Part shown: positions 1 to 10,700 of the stretch, piece by piece
How the letters are laid out: each line of letters begins with the position of its first letter
How positions within the stretch are numbered: the stretch's first letter is position 1
Assembly (NCBI RefSeq): GCF_040802235.1
Contig: NC_133156.1
Span: 28,787,343 to 28,851,342, forward strand
Source of the DNA: Manis javanica
Lineage: Eukaryota > Chordata > Mammalia > Pholidota > Manidae
DNA: 64,000 nt
Direction: 5' to 3'
Position numbers and translations under genes: made by a program
The notes under the pieces: model-generated
The model's input: only the letters and a program-made list of their open reading frames with translations
Told to the model about the DNA's origin: nothing
Databases searched by the model: none

Positions 1-450
1 TGGCTGGAGGAGGGGTCGCTCAGCAGAAGTCAGCCCACCAGGCAGGTAGGGGCAGAGGCACTGTTACCCTAAGGATGAAAGGTGTTAAACTGGAAGGTGA
101 TGTTATCAGCTTTGCATTTCAAACAGCTGTCCCTGGCCATCATGTGGAGAACTGATCGGAAGGTTGCAGGGGGGTTTGGGGAGACTGGGCAGGAGGCTGT
201 TGAGCTTCCCAGGGAAGGGAGGCAGGTAGAGAAGTGTGTGTGGGGGGGTGAGGAGCCTTTTAAAAGGTGCAACGGACAGGACTTAATGATGAGTGTGGTG
301 TGTACAAGTGTCGATGCACGTATGCGGTGGCCTGGTGGGACCAGGGGCAGGCGGAATGACCCCTTGGAGGCTCTTATTTTTCCCCCTCCCCTCCTGGGCC
401 CGGAGGGAGACTTGGCTCTCCCACCTTTGACCTGTGACCTTCTTCCCCAG
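1..450 (+). other. IL17B: IL17B intron 1 (3' part)
   Basis: Non-coding sequence that ends in a pyrimidine-rich tract and a CCCCAG acceptor at 445-450, directly before the first recognisable IL17B codons. An open frame runs through part of it, but only the portion after 450 resembles the protein. The first coding exon, a few residues in mammals, is outside the window to the left. Confidence 0.8.
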
Positions 451-740
451 CTGTTCCTTCTCACCATCTCCATCTTCGTGGGGCTGGGCCAGCTCAGGAA
501 CACCAAAGGCAAGAGGAAGGGGCCAGGGTGGCCTGGGACCCTGGCTCCTGGGCCTCACCAGATGCCACTGGACCTGGTGTCACAGGGGAAGCCATATGCC
601 CGCATGGAGGAATATGAGAGGAACCTTGGGGAGATGGTGGCCCAGCTAAGGAACAGCTCAGAGCCAGCCAGAAGGAAATGTGGAGTTGACCTGCAGCTGT
701 GGCTGTCCAGCAAGAGGAGCCTGTCGCCCTGGAGCTACAG
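451..740 (+). CDS. IL17B: Interleukin-17B, coding exon 2
   Basis: This exon encodes most of the signal peptide core (LFLLTISIFVGLG), the basic pro-rich N-terminal segment, the conserved PYARMEEYER stretch, an N-glycosylation site (NSS in QLRNSSE) and the first part of the IL-17 fold, including the cysteine in RRKCGV. It is bounded by an AG acceptor at 449-450 and a GT donor at 741-742. The last codon is split AG|C, giving Ser when joined to the exon at 2290. IL-17B is a secreted cystine-knot cytokine that signals through IL17RB. The frame is open and closely matches mammalian IL17B. The exon holding the initiator ATG is upstream of the window. Confidence 0.95.
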
Positions 741-837
741 GTGGACCAGGCTGAGCAGCCATGGGCATCCTGCATGTCGGGGGTCGGGGTGGGGATGCTA
801 CCTTGCCAAATGTTCCTGTGACTGCAACAGCTAAGAA

Positions 838-1005
838 ACTTATGTTCAGAGGCCTGAGTGCCTGGGTTTGAATTTAGCTGTCTTTTTACTGGCTGTGCGG
901 CTTTGGGCAAGTTGCTTAGCCTTTCTGAGCCTCAGTTTCCTCAACTATATATGGAGGTGATATGAGTACCTACTTCATAGGCTTGTCATTAAATGAGATA
1001 TCCAT
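838..1005 (+). repeat. MIR SINE
   Basis: Shows the diagnostic MIR core in order: 'gggtttgaat', 'gggcaagttgcttagcc', 'tgagcctcagtttcctc', then 'acctacttcataggcttg' and 'aaatgagat'. This is an ancient mammal-wide tRNA-derived SINE in sense orientation. Confidence 0.85.
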
Positions 1006-1165
1006 GCTGAGTCCTGCCATTGCTGTTCTCCGAGTCCCCACTGAAGGGCCTCCACCTCAGCGGGCCTTGTACACGCTCTTAGTTACACACTTCCAGATGT
1101 TACTAAGTTAGCTGTGTCCACATCTGTCTCTTATGCTAGACTGGGACCTTCCCCATGCCTGTATC

Positions 1166-1286
1166 AGAATCATCCTAGGAGTCTCATGCCCCTCTCAGTC
1201 AAAATGTCCAGGGGTGAGGCCTAGAAGCTGGCATTTTCTTCATCACCACCTTATTAGGGTGCACAGCCAGGCTTGGGAATCAAGAC
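1166..1286 (+). repeat. MER5-like hAT fragment
   Basis: Contains 'tcagaatcatcctaggagtc', 'gaggcctagaagctggcatt' and 'gcttgggaatcaagacc'. These resemble the middle and end of MER5-type non-autonomous hAT-Charlie elements. It is degraded and its boundaries are approximate. Confidence 0.45.
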
Positions 1287-1711
1287 CTGCTGTCTCTAGA
1301 TGACAAGGCTGGGTCTCACTTTGGTCATAAACTCCACTTCCTATCACAGAACCTGGCACACAGCAGGTATATATGAATAATGAAGAACTTGCCTAGCCCT
1401 GAAGGGTTCTCGCCCACAAACCCAGGCAAAAGGTTTTTTAGCTGCACAACTGATGTCCTGAGACTCTAGAACAGCATGTTCAGTAGAACTTTCTGTGATG
1501 ATGTAAGGTCCAATAAGGTGGCCACTAGCCTCATGTGGCTGCTGAGCACTTGAAATGTGGCTAGTGTGACTGAGGAGCTCAATTTTGATTCATTTAAATT
1601 TGAATAGCCACTTGTGGCTAATAACTTCCATATCTGCCATGTGGCCACTGGAAGGGTCCATAACGATTCTGCGAAGCTGGGCTTCTCACTTTACTGTGCC
1701 TTTAGCTTTCT

Positions 1712-1823
1712 CGGGGATCTTATAAAAATTCAGGGTCTGACTCAAAAGATCTGAGGCAGGGATGCAATTCTGCATTTCTAACAAACTCTTAGGTGCTGCT
1801 GACATTGCAGGTCCACATTCAAG
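1712..1823 (+). repeat. MER5-like hAT fragment
   Basis: Contains 'tataaaaattcagggtctga', 'tgcatttctaacaaactc' and 'aggtgctgctgacattgc', the typical internal words of MER5-type elements. No terminal inverted repeat is visible, so this is a fragment. Confidence 0.5.
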
Positions 1824-2289
1824 TCCACCCCTCATTTAGCAGATGAGAAAACTGAGGTGTGGAGAAAGAAAGGTCTCAAGGCACATCCTTATGCTCTCAG
1901 CTCTAGGAGCGAACTTGTCTGTGTTGTCCATCAGTGAGCACTTCATGTCCGGATTAAGTTTCCCAAGAATATAAACTAGGGGGGGAAGTGGGTAAGGCAA
2001 GGAGGGCCTTAGCTTCTCTGGGCTCCCACAGCACAACCACTCGGACAAGTGTCTTGCTAGATGAAAGAAGAAAACTAGCTGGGACCTTGAACCTGGACAA
2101 CCTTGGTGCACCTGATCTTGAGGTCCAAGATTTTTGGTTTTCTTCCCTGGAATGCAGAGTGAATTATGAACCTTTCTCCAGTATAGCATAGTCTTGCTGT
2201 GGGAATGAAAATTCCAGTTTAAGAAGGCAGGACCAATTTGCTTTTTCCTGATCATCTCCCATCCTGTGTTTTCTCCTGCCTTCCCACAG

Positions 2290-2521
2290 CATCAACCACG
2301 ACCCCAGCCGCATTCCTGTGGACCTGCCAGAGGCGCGGTGCCTGTGCCTGGGCTGCGTGAACCCCTTCACCATGCAGGAAGACCGCAGCATGGTGAGTGT
2401 GCCCGTGTTCAGCCAGGTTCCTGTGCGCCGTCGCCTCTGCCCGCCGCCTCCACGCACCGGGCCCTGCCGCCAGCGCACAGTCATGGAGACCATAGCTGTG
2501 GGCTGCACCTGCATCTTCTGA
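2290..2521 (+). CDS. IL17B: Interleukin-17B, terminal coding exon
   Basis: Follows a TTCCCACAG acceptor (2281-2289) and ends at TGA 2519-2521. It encodes the C-terminal cystine-knot half of IL-17B: the ARCLCLGCVNPF block, the MQEDRSMVSVPVFSQVPVRR strand region, the LCPPPPRTGPC loop and the ending GCTCIF. The paired cysteines are all present (RCLCLGC, LCPPPPRTGPC, GCTC). Together with exon 2 it gives about 174 residues. Adding the few residues of exon 1 makes about 180, the normal mammalian length. No frameshift or stop is present, so the gene looks functional. Confidence 0.96.
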
Positions 2522-3231
2522 GCTGCCCAGGCCCAGAGCCTGAGGACAGCCGGATACTGCCCTCCCTGCAGACCTGTGCCAGGCAAGGCCAAGTGAAGAA
2601 GTAAACATCTTCTATAAATCAAGATCTTGGATTTGCTGCTTGCGGTTCCGAAGCCAAAGCCAGGGTGGGGGTAGGAGGTTCCTGGGAGGTAGGTTTCAGA
2701 TCAGTGTAAAGGAGATTTTCCATCACTCAGAAGTCTCCAACACTGAGCGAGGTTATTAAAAAAAAATACTGGATTCATTTCTACCATTTAGGATAGTCAC
2801 ATTGCTTCCTTTAATCTGGGTTTATAAGACTCATTCCACCTATGTTCTTGGAGCTTGGTTTGTATAAACCTACGTAGGAGTGAACAAGCAGTAACTCCAA
2901 GCAATACTCTTCCCAATTAAGTGAAAAACCATTGCAAACAAGCTCTTCAAAGTGGTGAGTTCCCTGTCTCTGGAAGGGTGCAGCTAATGCTGAGCCTCTA
3001 AGGATATCATGGAGCAGATTCCTGCTCTGGAGAAGAGCCTCTGGGCTGCCAAAGAGTGGGGCTTCATAACCCAGGCCAGAGAGCCACTGGAATTTTCACG
3101 TGGGTATGCATTTTTCAGGATGGGAATCCCTGGTTTTGAACAGATACTTAAGAGTTGAGAAGCATCAACATAGATCAGTCTTTCATCCATCCTTATCCAC
3201 AAGGGGATCTGGTTAGATGATTCACTGATAT
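2522..3231. other. IL17B 3' UTR and downstream spacer
   Basis: About 110-120 bases after the stop ('aagtaaacatcttctataaa', 2600-2619) probably form the 3' UTR. I see no canonical AATAAA before 2640. The rest, to the MER5A element at 3232, shows no gene or recognisable repeat. Confidence 0.5.
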
Positions 3232-3423
3232 CAGTGGTTCTCCAACTTTACACAGCACCAGAATCACCTGGAAGGCTTATTAAAACTCAGATTCTTAGAT
3301 CCCACATGCAATGGTTTTGATTCAGTAGGTTCGAGGTGGGAGCAGGGACTTGGCTTTTTGAATGATTGATCCCCGGGTAATACCCATGCTGCTGGTCTGG
3401 GCACCTCAGTTTGAGAACCACTG
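3232..3423 (+). mobile_element. MER5A, non-autonomous hAT-Charlie DNA transposon
   Basis: The element is bounded by matching terminal inverted repeats, cagtggttct at 3232-3241 and agaaccactg at 3414-3423. Inside are 'cagaatcacctggaaggctt', 'attaaaactcagattcttag' and 'attcagtaggt'. This is a complete copy of about 190 bp. I did not find a clean 8-bp target duplication, as expected for an old copy. Confidence 0.85.
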
Positions 3424-3730
3424 GCTTATAATAAGATGCTTTGCTGATCATAAGGCAGTGTGTGTGAACTGACTTGTCCTGAAGTCCTTGCTGGCCCCTA
3501 CCCCCTGGATGCTACCCCCCAATAGGCCTTTGCAATTCAATCCCCCCTTGCCCTCCTAGCCCCTGCAGCAAATCCTTAATCAGCTGTTCTGGGATCTAAA
3601 AATACCTTCCCTCCCCCAAGACAGCTGAGGGGCTCAGGCTATTTTCTAAGGGTAAGGAGAGCTGGCACTTTGCAGTCAGTTTCAGTAAGAGGGCCAACAG
3701 CCATTATAAGGATACTTTACTTGGCTGCCC

Positions 3731-3815
3731 TAACTTCAGCGCTTTAAAGCAGCTTTAGTTCTGAATGTTTAAAGGGTCTAATTCATGAAAAAGCAGTGGT
3801 TAAGTGTGTGCCTGT
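3731..3815. repeat. 85-bp direct repeat, copy 1
   Basis: Begins 'taacttcagcgctttaaagc' and contains 'aaagggtctaattcatgaaa'. It matches 4337-4421 at all but about 7 of 85 positions with no indel. The two copies are 606 bp apart in the same orientation, and neither the sequence between nor the outer flanks extends the match. I do not recognise it as a known interspersed repeat. Confidence 0.8.
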
Positions 3816-4336
3816 CTGAGTTGGTGAGTAACTTACCTTTTTTGGTATTGTTCTAGAGTGGATACTGGTTAAAATTACCCCAGGAAGCTTTGGCCTCGTT
3901 CCAGACACATGGAAAATAGACTTCATGTGCCAGCCGAAGCTGATGCCTTCAGTGGCCGCTTCTCCTCCCCGTGGGGCTGCACATCTCCAAGGCCCCCATA
4001 GCCTGCACTCCAGGCCTCAAAACGTCAGCTGCACACAAGGGACCCATGGCCTCTAAGGCCTTTTGTGGGGTGAGAGCGTGGGAAGGACTGAGCTGCAGTA
4101 GAGTTGCCTAGTCCTGGGAGACTCCGGGTGCCCTGGGGCCAAGGTATTGGGCTGAGAAACTTCTCATCCAGTTGGGATGGCTGGTCCTATTCCTACCAGG
4201 CCTCAGACACACAGAGATCCTCAGTAAGTGCTGAATGGTCTTATATGGATGTTGCCTTTTCCTCTTTCTGGAGTCTCAGTTTTCCCATCTGTGAATGATG
4301 TGATTGAGGGTTCTCCAGGGTCTTTTCCAGCTTGGC

Positions 4337-4421
4337 CAACTTCAGGGCTTTAAAGCAGCTTTTGTTCTGGATGTTTAAAGGGTCTAATTCATGAAAAGGC
4401 AATGGTTAAGTATGTGCCTGT
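4337..4421. repeat. 85-bp direct repeat, copy 2
   Basis: Begins 'caacttcagggctttaaagc'. It is the partner of 3731-3815 at about 92% identity and is preceded in both copies by 'cttggc'. See the finding on this duplication. Confidence 0.8.
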
Positions 4422-6788
4422 TCCCTGGTCTGGGGACCTCACTGGCAGCTGGCCTTTACCAGTTCCCTGGTTTAAAGGCAGCAGCAGGGAGCTCAGAACC
4501 TTTGGAGGGCTGGGTCTACACTGTGCCCTAGAACCACCTTTTTGTCTGAGTCTTAATGTTTCATATTTTCCATTCTTAAATGGGAAACTCGCACTGCATG
4601 AGCACAGAGGCCTCGTCTGTCTCCTTCAGTGCTCCATCTCCAGCATCTAGCACAGTGCCCAGTGCGAAGTAAGGCAAAGGGCTTGGTGAATGAACGAATG
4701 CATGCATGCACAGAGGCCTCTAAAGAGAGCCCCAAATCTGCCCCCACTCATGTTGCTCCTTCATTGGAGCAAGGCATTCCCCTCTCCCCCTCCATTCCTC
4801 ATCGACCCCCAACTCTACACTCTATGGACCCTCTTTGCCCCCCAGAGTACTGAAATTCTGCTTGGGTCACCTGCTCTAGGGGTGCTGTAGTTTTAAACAT
4901 CTACTTCATGGCATCCAGGACTACTGAGGGTCAGTGTGGCCTGTTTCCTATTTTGCCCGACATATTATTTGCCCCTTATTTTTCAAATGCTCCCTCTTCT
5001 CCTAGGGGGCTCTGGGAGCCCTTGGGGGCTTCTGTCCTGGCCTGAAGAGGCTAGGGTGGGCTCTGGAGCAAAAGCTTCCTGCCGGGTCCTATGCTCTCTT
5101 TCGCTGCTTTCAGGACTCTCTGGCCTTCCTTGCAGGCAGGTAGGCGATGAGATCCAACTCTCAGGTTTGGGATTGGCTTGGGCATTTTGGCTTGACTTGG
5201 TTCTGAGCTGTTCAGGCTTGCTTACCCAGATAAAAGAAGTTTCTGAGGAAGCAGTTCTGCTGCAGTCAGGCTGGGGCCCAGCAGAGGACTGGGATTCCAG
5301 TGCCACCATCCTGGTTTGCCTCTTCTGTGCACACATCCTTAGGGATGCAAGGGAGGGGTGGTTGTTAAGGGAAACTTTTGGTATTGGCCTTGGTCCTCTG
5401 GCCTAGTACCAATGATTGTCAGTTACACTGCAACCCATGGCAGCCATCTTCATTTCAAGCACAGACCAGGAAAAGCTGCCATTACACACTGATCTCACTG
5501 GACTTGAGAGGAGGTGGGGGTGGGGTGGCACACAGCCCCACCTGCATGTGGTTGACATTGGTTCAGATTTTGGTTCAGGGGTTGTGGGGAAAGACCCTCT
5601 CACCCTGGAGCTGCTGGCAGCCATCTCTGACCATGAGAGAAGTAATGGTGCTGACACCGCAGTCAATGCCCGCCCTATCCCTGGACTTCTGTGATAGCCA
5701 ATAAAAAAAACCCTTTTATTGCTTAAGCCAGTTTGACTTTGGTTTTCTGACTTCAGCCAAAAGCATTCTTACCTCCATGTCAGCTTCATAATTCCTGTAA
5801 TAAGCAACAAATGCATGTTACTTGGACTTTAAAGGCACCATCTCTTTCACTACTACTACCATCACTTCCACATAGTCATAACAACTTCAGAGCCAGTTTG
5901 GGCCTCTACCTACTTGAAGGGTATTTAACCCCACGCTGAACTCAATTAATTTTAAGGAGAAGCTCCAGATTTAAGTTCGTCCTATGAACTCATCAGGAGA
6001 GCTTGGGCATGTTATTTCCTCACTTTGGGCTTTTATCTCCATCTCTACAAACAGGGAAGTCAGCTGGATGATCTCTGGGACTGTTCCTGTTAGGAAAGCC
6101 ACGGCACTGGTGGTGTTCAGCAGTGTGCTGTCCTCCCTGCCCAAGGCCTCCTCTAGAGCCAGATTTAGAAGTCTGGGTGGGGCTTGGGCATCTGCATTGG
6201 GTTAACCTCCAAAGAACTCTACCCCAACACCTTCTTTTCCTTTTTTCTCTGTAGGGGTGAATGTTTGAAGGTGAGGTATGGCTTGCTTGTCTTGCAAGAC
6301 AGATCCATCATATCACTTCTCAATCCTTGCATAATGGTCAGTTCTGAGGTGCCAAGGAAAAGCCTTCCTCTTTCTACAGCCTGGCATATATACCCTTTTC
6401 CCACTGGTTGCCAGGAAGCTCAGAACTACATTGCCAGCTCTGGGTAACCATCTTTTCCTTGGGTCCTACTAGTCATCTCCAACATGCAACATTGTTGAAA
6501 GGCTGGGTGTCTTTAGCAAGTCCTTAACTAGGTACCCCACATCTAGCAAGCCCACAGTAAATAGGAGCCACTATCACATCTCCTATTTCCTGATCTTCCC
6601 TTTTACTTTATTTGTAACCACCTGGTTAGATGTTTCATTGCAGGTGTTGAATCAGGTACATTTTAGGAGTAGACAATGAAAAATATATAGAAACTGGATT
6701 CAGAGTTTGCTGCCTTACATACCCTCCCATAATTATCCCAGTCTCCTTGTTAGAAAGTCAAGTCAGAAGCAGCTTTAGAAAATGGATT
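4422..6788. other. Intergenic spacer between IL17B and PCYOX1L
   Basis: This is the interval where the convergently transcribed IL17B (+) and PCYOX1L (-) meet. Several open frames of 60-150 codons occur on both strands (for example near 4936-5406), but they lack recognisable protein similarity. I could assign no repeat with confidence apart from an AT-rich 'aataaaaaaaaccc' stretch near 5700. Confidence 0.6.
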
Positions 6789-6794
6789 TTTATT
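6789..6794 (-). terminator. PCYOX1L: PCYOX1L poly(A) signal
   Basis: AATAAA on the minus strand (tttatt on plus), 268 bp downstream of the PCYOX1L stop codon. This is the first canonical signal after the stop and would give a compact 3' UTR of about 290 bases. Confidence 0.6.
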
Positions 6795-7061
6795 TCTTAA
6801 AAAAAAATAAATACAATGAATAAACTGGCATGAATTTCCTTCCCTTCTCTTACCTCCTTAAAAAGCAGGCACTGTGAGAATCCTTAAGATAGAAAAGCAG
6901 AGAGCAGGCCACCTGGACCCACACTGGAGGGAGATGCTCAACACGAGGGGTCAGAAAAGGGTTTGGCAGACGCATGTGGCTGGTACAGCCTTGGCTGCTG
7001 TAGGGGTGTCCTGGTCCTCCTTCAGCAAGGGAGAGGCATTCCAAGGCTTTCCCCAGAGCCC

Positions 7062-7720
7062 TCACAGTTCTGTCTTTACCTTATGCATCAAGTCCTTTTG
7101 GTCAATCTTGTCTAGGTCCTGGTACCAGCGGTTATAAGCCAGCAGGGCCACATTTTTGGCAGCTACAGCCGTCACCTCCACGGAGCTGGCCACCCACTCC
7201 AGGGCATTGACGTGGAAGAGTAGGTCATGGAGTGCGAACGGCGGGAGGGTGGCGGGGGAGCCGTATAGTGGGTGGGACTGCCACTCAACTGTCTGCACTG
7301 AGTAATAGGAGCGGAAGAGGGTCTTTAGCTGAGACCGGAAGAGGGGCTTGGGGGACTGGACTCGCCAAACGGCTGCCTCCTGAGGTTGCTTCTGCCGGAA
7401 GTTGGCTGAGATGTTGACAGGACAGATGTTGTCCAGAGCACAGAAGAAGCTAGGGAAATCTGTGGTGAGGATACTGGCAAAGGGAAAAAGCTTAGGGTCA
7501 GGAAAACCAAAGTAGGAGGAATTGAGGTAGCCATGGACCAAGGACACGACCGCAGGCTGGTAGGCGCCCTGGACGACAACAAGGGGTGGGTCAAAGCCCT
7601 CGAAGGTTATGGTGCTGTGGCCATCCAGGTGCAGAGGGCTGGCGATGACCACGATGTCGTAAAAGTCGGAGCCACTGCCTGCCTCACTCTCATAATGTAC
7701 CTGATACAAGGGTTTTCCTT
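7062..7720 (-). CDS. PCYOX1L: PCYOX1L exon 6 (terminal coding exon)
   Basis: Starts after a TTTCCAG acceptor (7727-7721 on minus) and ends at TGA 7064-7062. It covers residues about 275-493, the C-terminal half of the prenylcysteine lyase domain. Recognisable blocks are SDFYDIVVIASPLHL, SLVHGYLNSSYFGFPDPK, the CALDNICPVNIS cysteine pair, VAAKNVALLAYNRWYQDLD and the ending MHKVKTEL. Three NxS/T glycosylation sequons are compatible with a protein of the secretory route. Confidence 0.95.
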
Positions 7721-10700
7721 CTGGAAAGAGAGAGAAGACAGCACAAATGTCAATTTATTTCTTGGCTTCTACCCACTGCACTCCCATTTGGGGCCCTGCC
7801 TTGAGGGTATGTGACTCTGGTCTTTCTACGCTGATGTGGTTATAGGGCAAGCAGTCAGGAGACCAGAGTCTTCCTCTGGCTCTGCTGCTGACCAGCCCAG
7901 AGAACTTGGGCAAGGCTGTGGCTTAGCGGCCCTTGTGGTCCAATGCACAAGGCTAGATTAATGCCAGTCTCACCTCTCTGGCTGACATTTAAATTGGGAC
8001 AACAGTGCCCTCTGGTGTCTCTCGGCAGTGCTGGGGCTTCCCACTGGTGTTTCGGAATCATTCCCTAGTAGGTCACAGACTGTGGTTTAGTGACAGAAAA
8101 GGTGGAAGTGTTTATAGTCAAGGAATGGAATAATGCCCCTGATGTGTCCACTCACCTGTCTGGAACAGGCCCACAGAGGTCACTGTGGCGTGGATCACAT
8201 TGGCCTTGGTGAGCTTCAGTAGACCAGAACAAACCAGCTTGTTGCCTCCTTCCACTGACCACAGGCTGCCTTGGGCCCCGGCTAGTGACATGGCTCCTGG
8301 GCAACAGGGGAGAGTGGCCAGTGGGTTCTCAGCAGGCAGTGGGGCTGTAGAGCCCAGCACCATCTTACCTAGGCTTTTTTTTAGGCCAAGATGCCTCCCA
8401 CCCATGAGCACAAAGAGACAACACACACACAAACCAACAAATAATTCACAAGGCTATTGACTGAACACATTATGCTCAGTCTAAGAGCCATCTACAAAAG
8501 ATCACAGGCTGTGTGATTCTACACAGACTGCCTAGAATGGGCAAATCCTTAGAAACAGAGCAGATTTGTGGTTGCCTAGGCCTGCAGGGCTGGGGGTGTT
8601 GAGGGGGTAATGACTGCTGCTACGGGGTTTCTTTGGGAGCAATGAAAATGTTCTAGACTGTGGGGACAACCACACAGCTCTACAAATACACTCAAAACCA
8701 CTGGCCTGGCCTGTACACTTCAAATGGGTAAATGGTATGGTATGTGAATTATATCTTGGAGGATACACACAAGATATTGGAGGAGTGAGTAGGGAAGCCT
8801 CCCGGAGGGGAACACTTGACGGGGCCTGAAGGCTGGGAAGGAGCTAGCTGTGCCAAGAGCCAGAGCAGCAGTATTCTGGCCACGTGGGAGGTGCTTGTTA
8901 AACACAAACCTTTTCATTGATTTATTCAACAAAACTAGGCTGAATGCCTCCAGTGGTCCACTCAAGTGTTTGGGATGTATCAGTAAACACAGGAGACACA
9001 GCTGCCCTTGGGAAGGCTATGTCTAGTGGGAGGAGATCAAATACGTAAATTAAACAGTCTGCTAGAAGATAATACCTGCAGGGTAGGGCAGGTTAGGACT
9101 GCTGGGCAAGAGACAGGGGTAGCTTCAACTAAAAGGTAACATGACTGTACCAAGACAAGATGGGGAACAAGTTTACCATGCCCGGCTCAGAGAACAATGT
9201 TCCAGTCAGAGAGCGGCCACCCCGAAGCCCCAGGGTGGGAGACTCTGGAGCTCTGCAGATGCAGTAAGGAGGCCAGAATGGCTGGACTGGGATGAGCATG
9301 TGCGGAGGTGTGGGGCCTGGACCAGGTAGGGCTTTGCAGGCTGCCAGAAGGACTTTGGGTTTTATTTGAAGGAAAGTAGGAGCTATTACAGCTTTACACA
9401 CAGGCCTGACATGTCATTTGTTTCAAAAGTATCATCTGGCTGATGTACTGAGACAGCCTATGTGGGGTACGGCAGCAGGCAAGGAGACCTGGTCGGAGAC
9501 TTGCAGTGATCCGGGTGAGGGGTGCCGGTGGCTTAGACCAGGGGGGACGCAGTCAGGTTCTGGACACATGTGGAAGGTGGAGCAGATGAGATTTCTTGCC
9601 ATACCATGTACAGGATATGAGAGAAGGAAATGAATCAGGGTTTTGGCTGGGATGACTGAAAGGAGTTTTTACCAACCAAGCTTGGAGACTCTGGGGAGCA
9701 GGTTTGAGGGCAAAGGTCAGGAGCTCAAACGCTGAGTTTGAGATGTCCATTAGACCACCCAGTGGAGACATAAGGGTGGCAGCTGACACAAGTCTACAGT
9801 TCTGGAGAAAGGTCTGGGCTAGACATCATGTTTAGGAGTCAGCAGGTAGAATTTAAGGCCTTGGGACTGGCTGAGTTCACCCAGGGAGCAGGAACAGTTG
9901 AGAGGAACCCAGACAAGCAGGCTGGGAGGAGACGTCAGGAGTTCACGTGCAGTTCCCTAGCCCGGAATACCTCCCTGACTCCAACAAACTCCTACGGCAC
10001 CTTTCATGGCCCAGAATGGGCACTGTGCCATGGGGATGACAGGCCCTGAGCACTCTCCCAGGCAGCTTTAGCAGGGACCACTCTTGTGGCTTGGAGGATG
10101 GTGGGCTGGCATGTGCCCACTGTCCCCAGTGATGAGCTGGGAAGATTGCATACACTGAAAATGAATATCCAGGGGCTCAGAGGCCCCAGTGGGGCAGCTC
10201 CTGAAACCAATCCAGTCAGGAGTGGTAGAAACACACTGCCCGACACCTGCGCCTTGCTTTCACCACCTGTGAAGTGGGGTGAATACCATTTCCTGCCAGC
10301 TCAGAGGACTGTTGCCAGAATCAAATGGGGTTGGGGAAACAAAATGCTTAGGTAACTGAGCTAAGCCAGATAAATGTGAGATTATTATGGCAGCTCAGCC
10401 CATTATGGGCACCCCTGTGGGCCAGGGAAGGGCAGGGGTGGCAGCCCGAGGGCCAGAGGCTCACCAGCAAAGGCGGACATCGCTGCCGACTGGCCGTAGC
10501 TGGCCCGCAGGACGGCAGAGACAACGTCATCGATGAAGCGCTGTGTGACGCCCACCTGCAACAGGGACTCAGCCACGGAGCGCTGCGTCATGTTGATGAA
10601 GGTGGACTCCCCCAGCGAATAGAGCAGCTCCTCCACACCCGAGAAGGCATAGCCATGGGCCTGGTATTTATAGATCCTGGGAGACATGTGGAGCGGGAGC

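Larger units (their letters stand above)
741..2289 (+). other. IL17B: IL17B intron 2
   Basis: A GT (741-742) to AG (2288-2289) intron. It contains a MIR at about 838-1005, two short MER5-like DNA-transposon fragments (about 1166-1286 and 1712-1823), and otherwise nothing I can identify. Some open frames cross it but none resembles a protein. Confidence 0.85.

Noticed and set aside
82-834. 250-codon open frame starting in IL17B intron 1
   Set aside because: Only codons from 451 to 740 match IL-17B. The frame before is intron with a clear AG acceptor, and the frame after passes the GT donor.
4936-5704. Several overlapping frames of 90-156 codons between IL17B and PCYOX1L
   Set aside because: They overlap on both strands, lack recognisable domains, splice signals or conserved motifs, and are what a GC-moderate intergenic region yields by chance.
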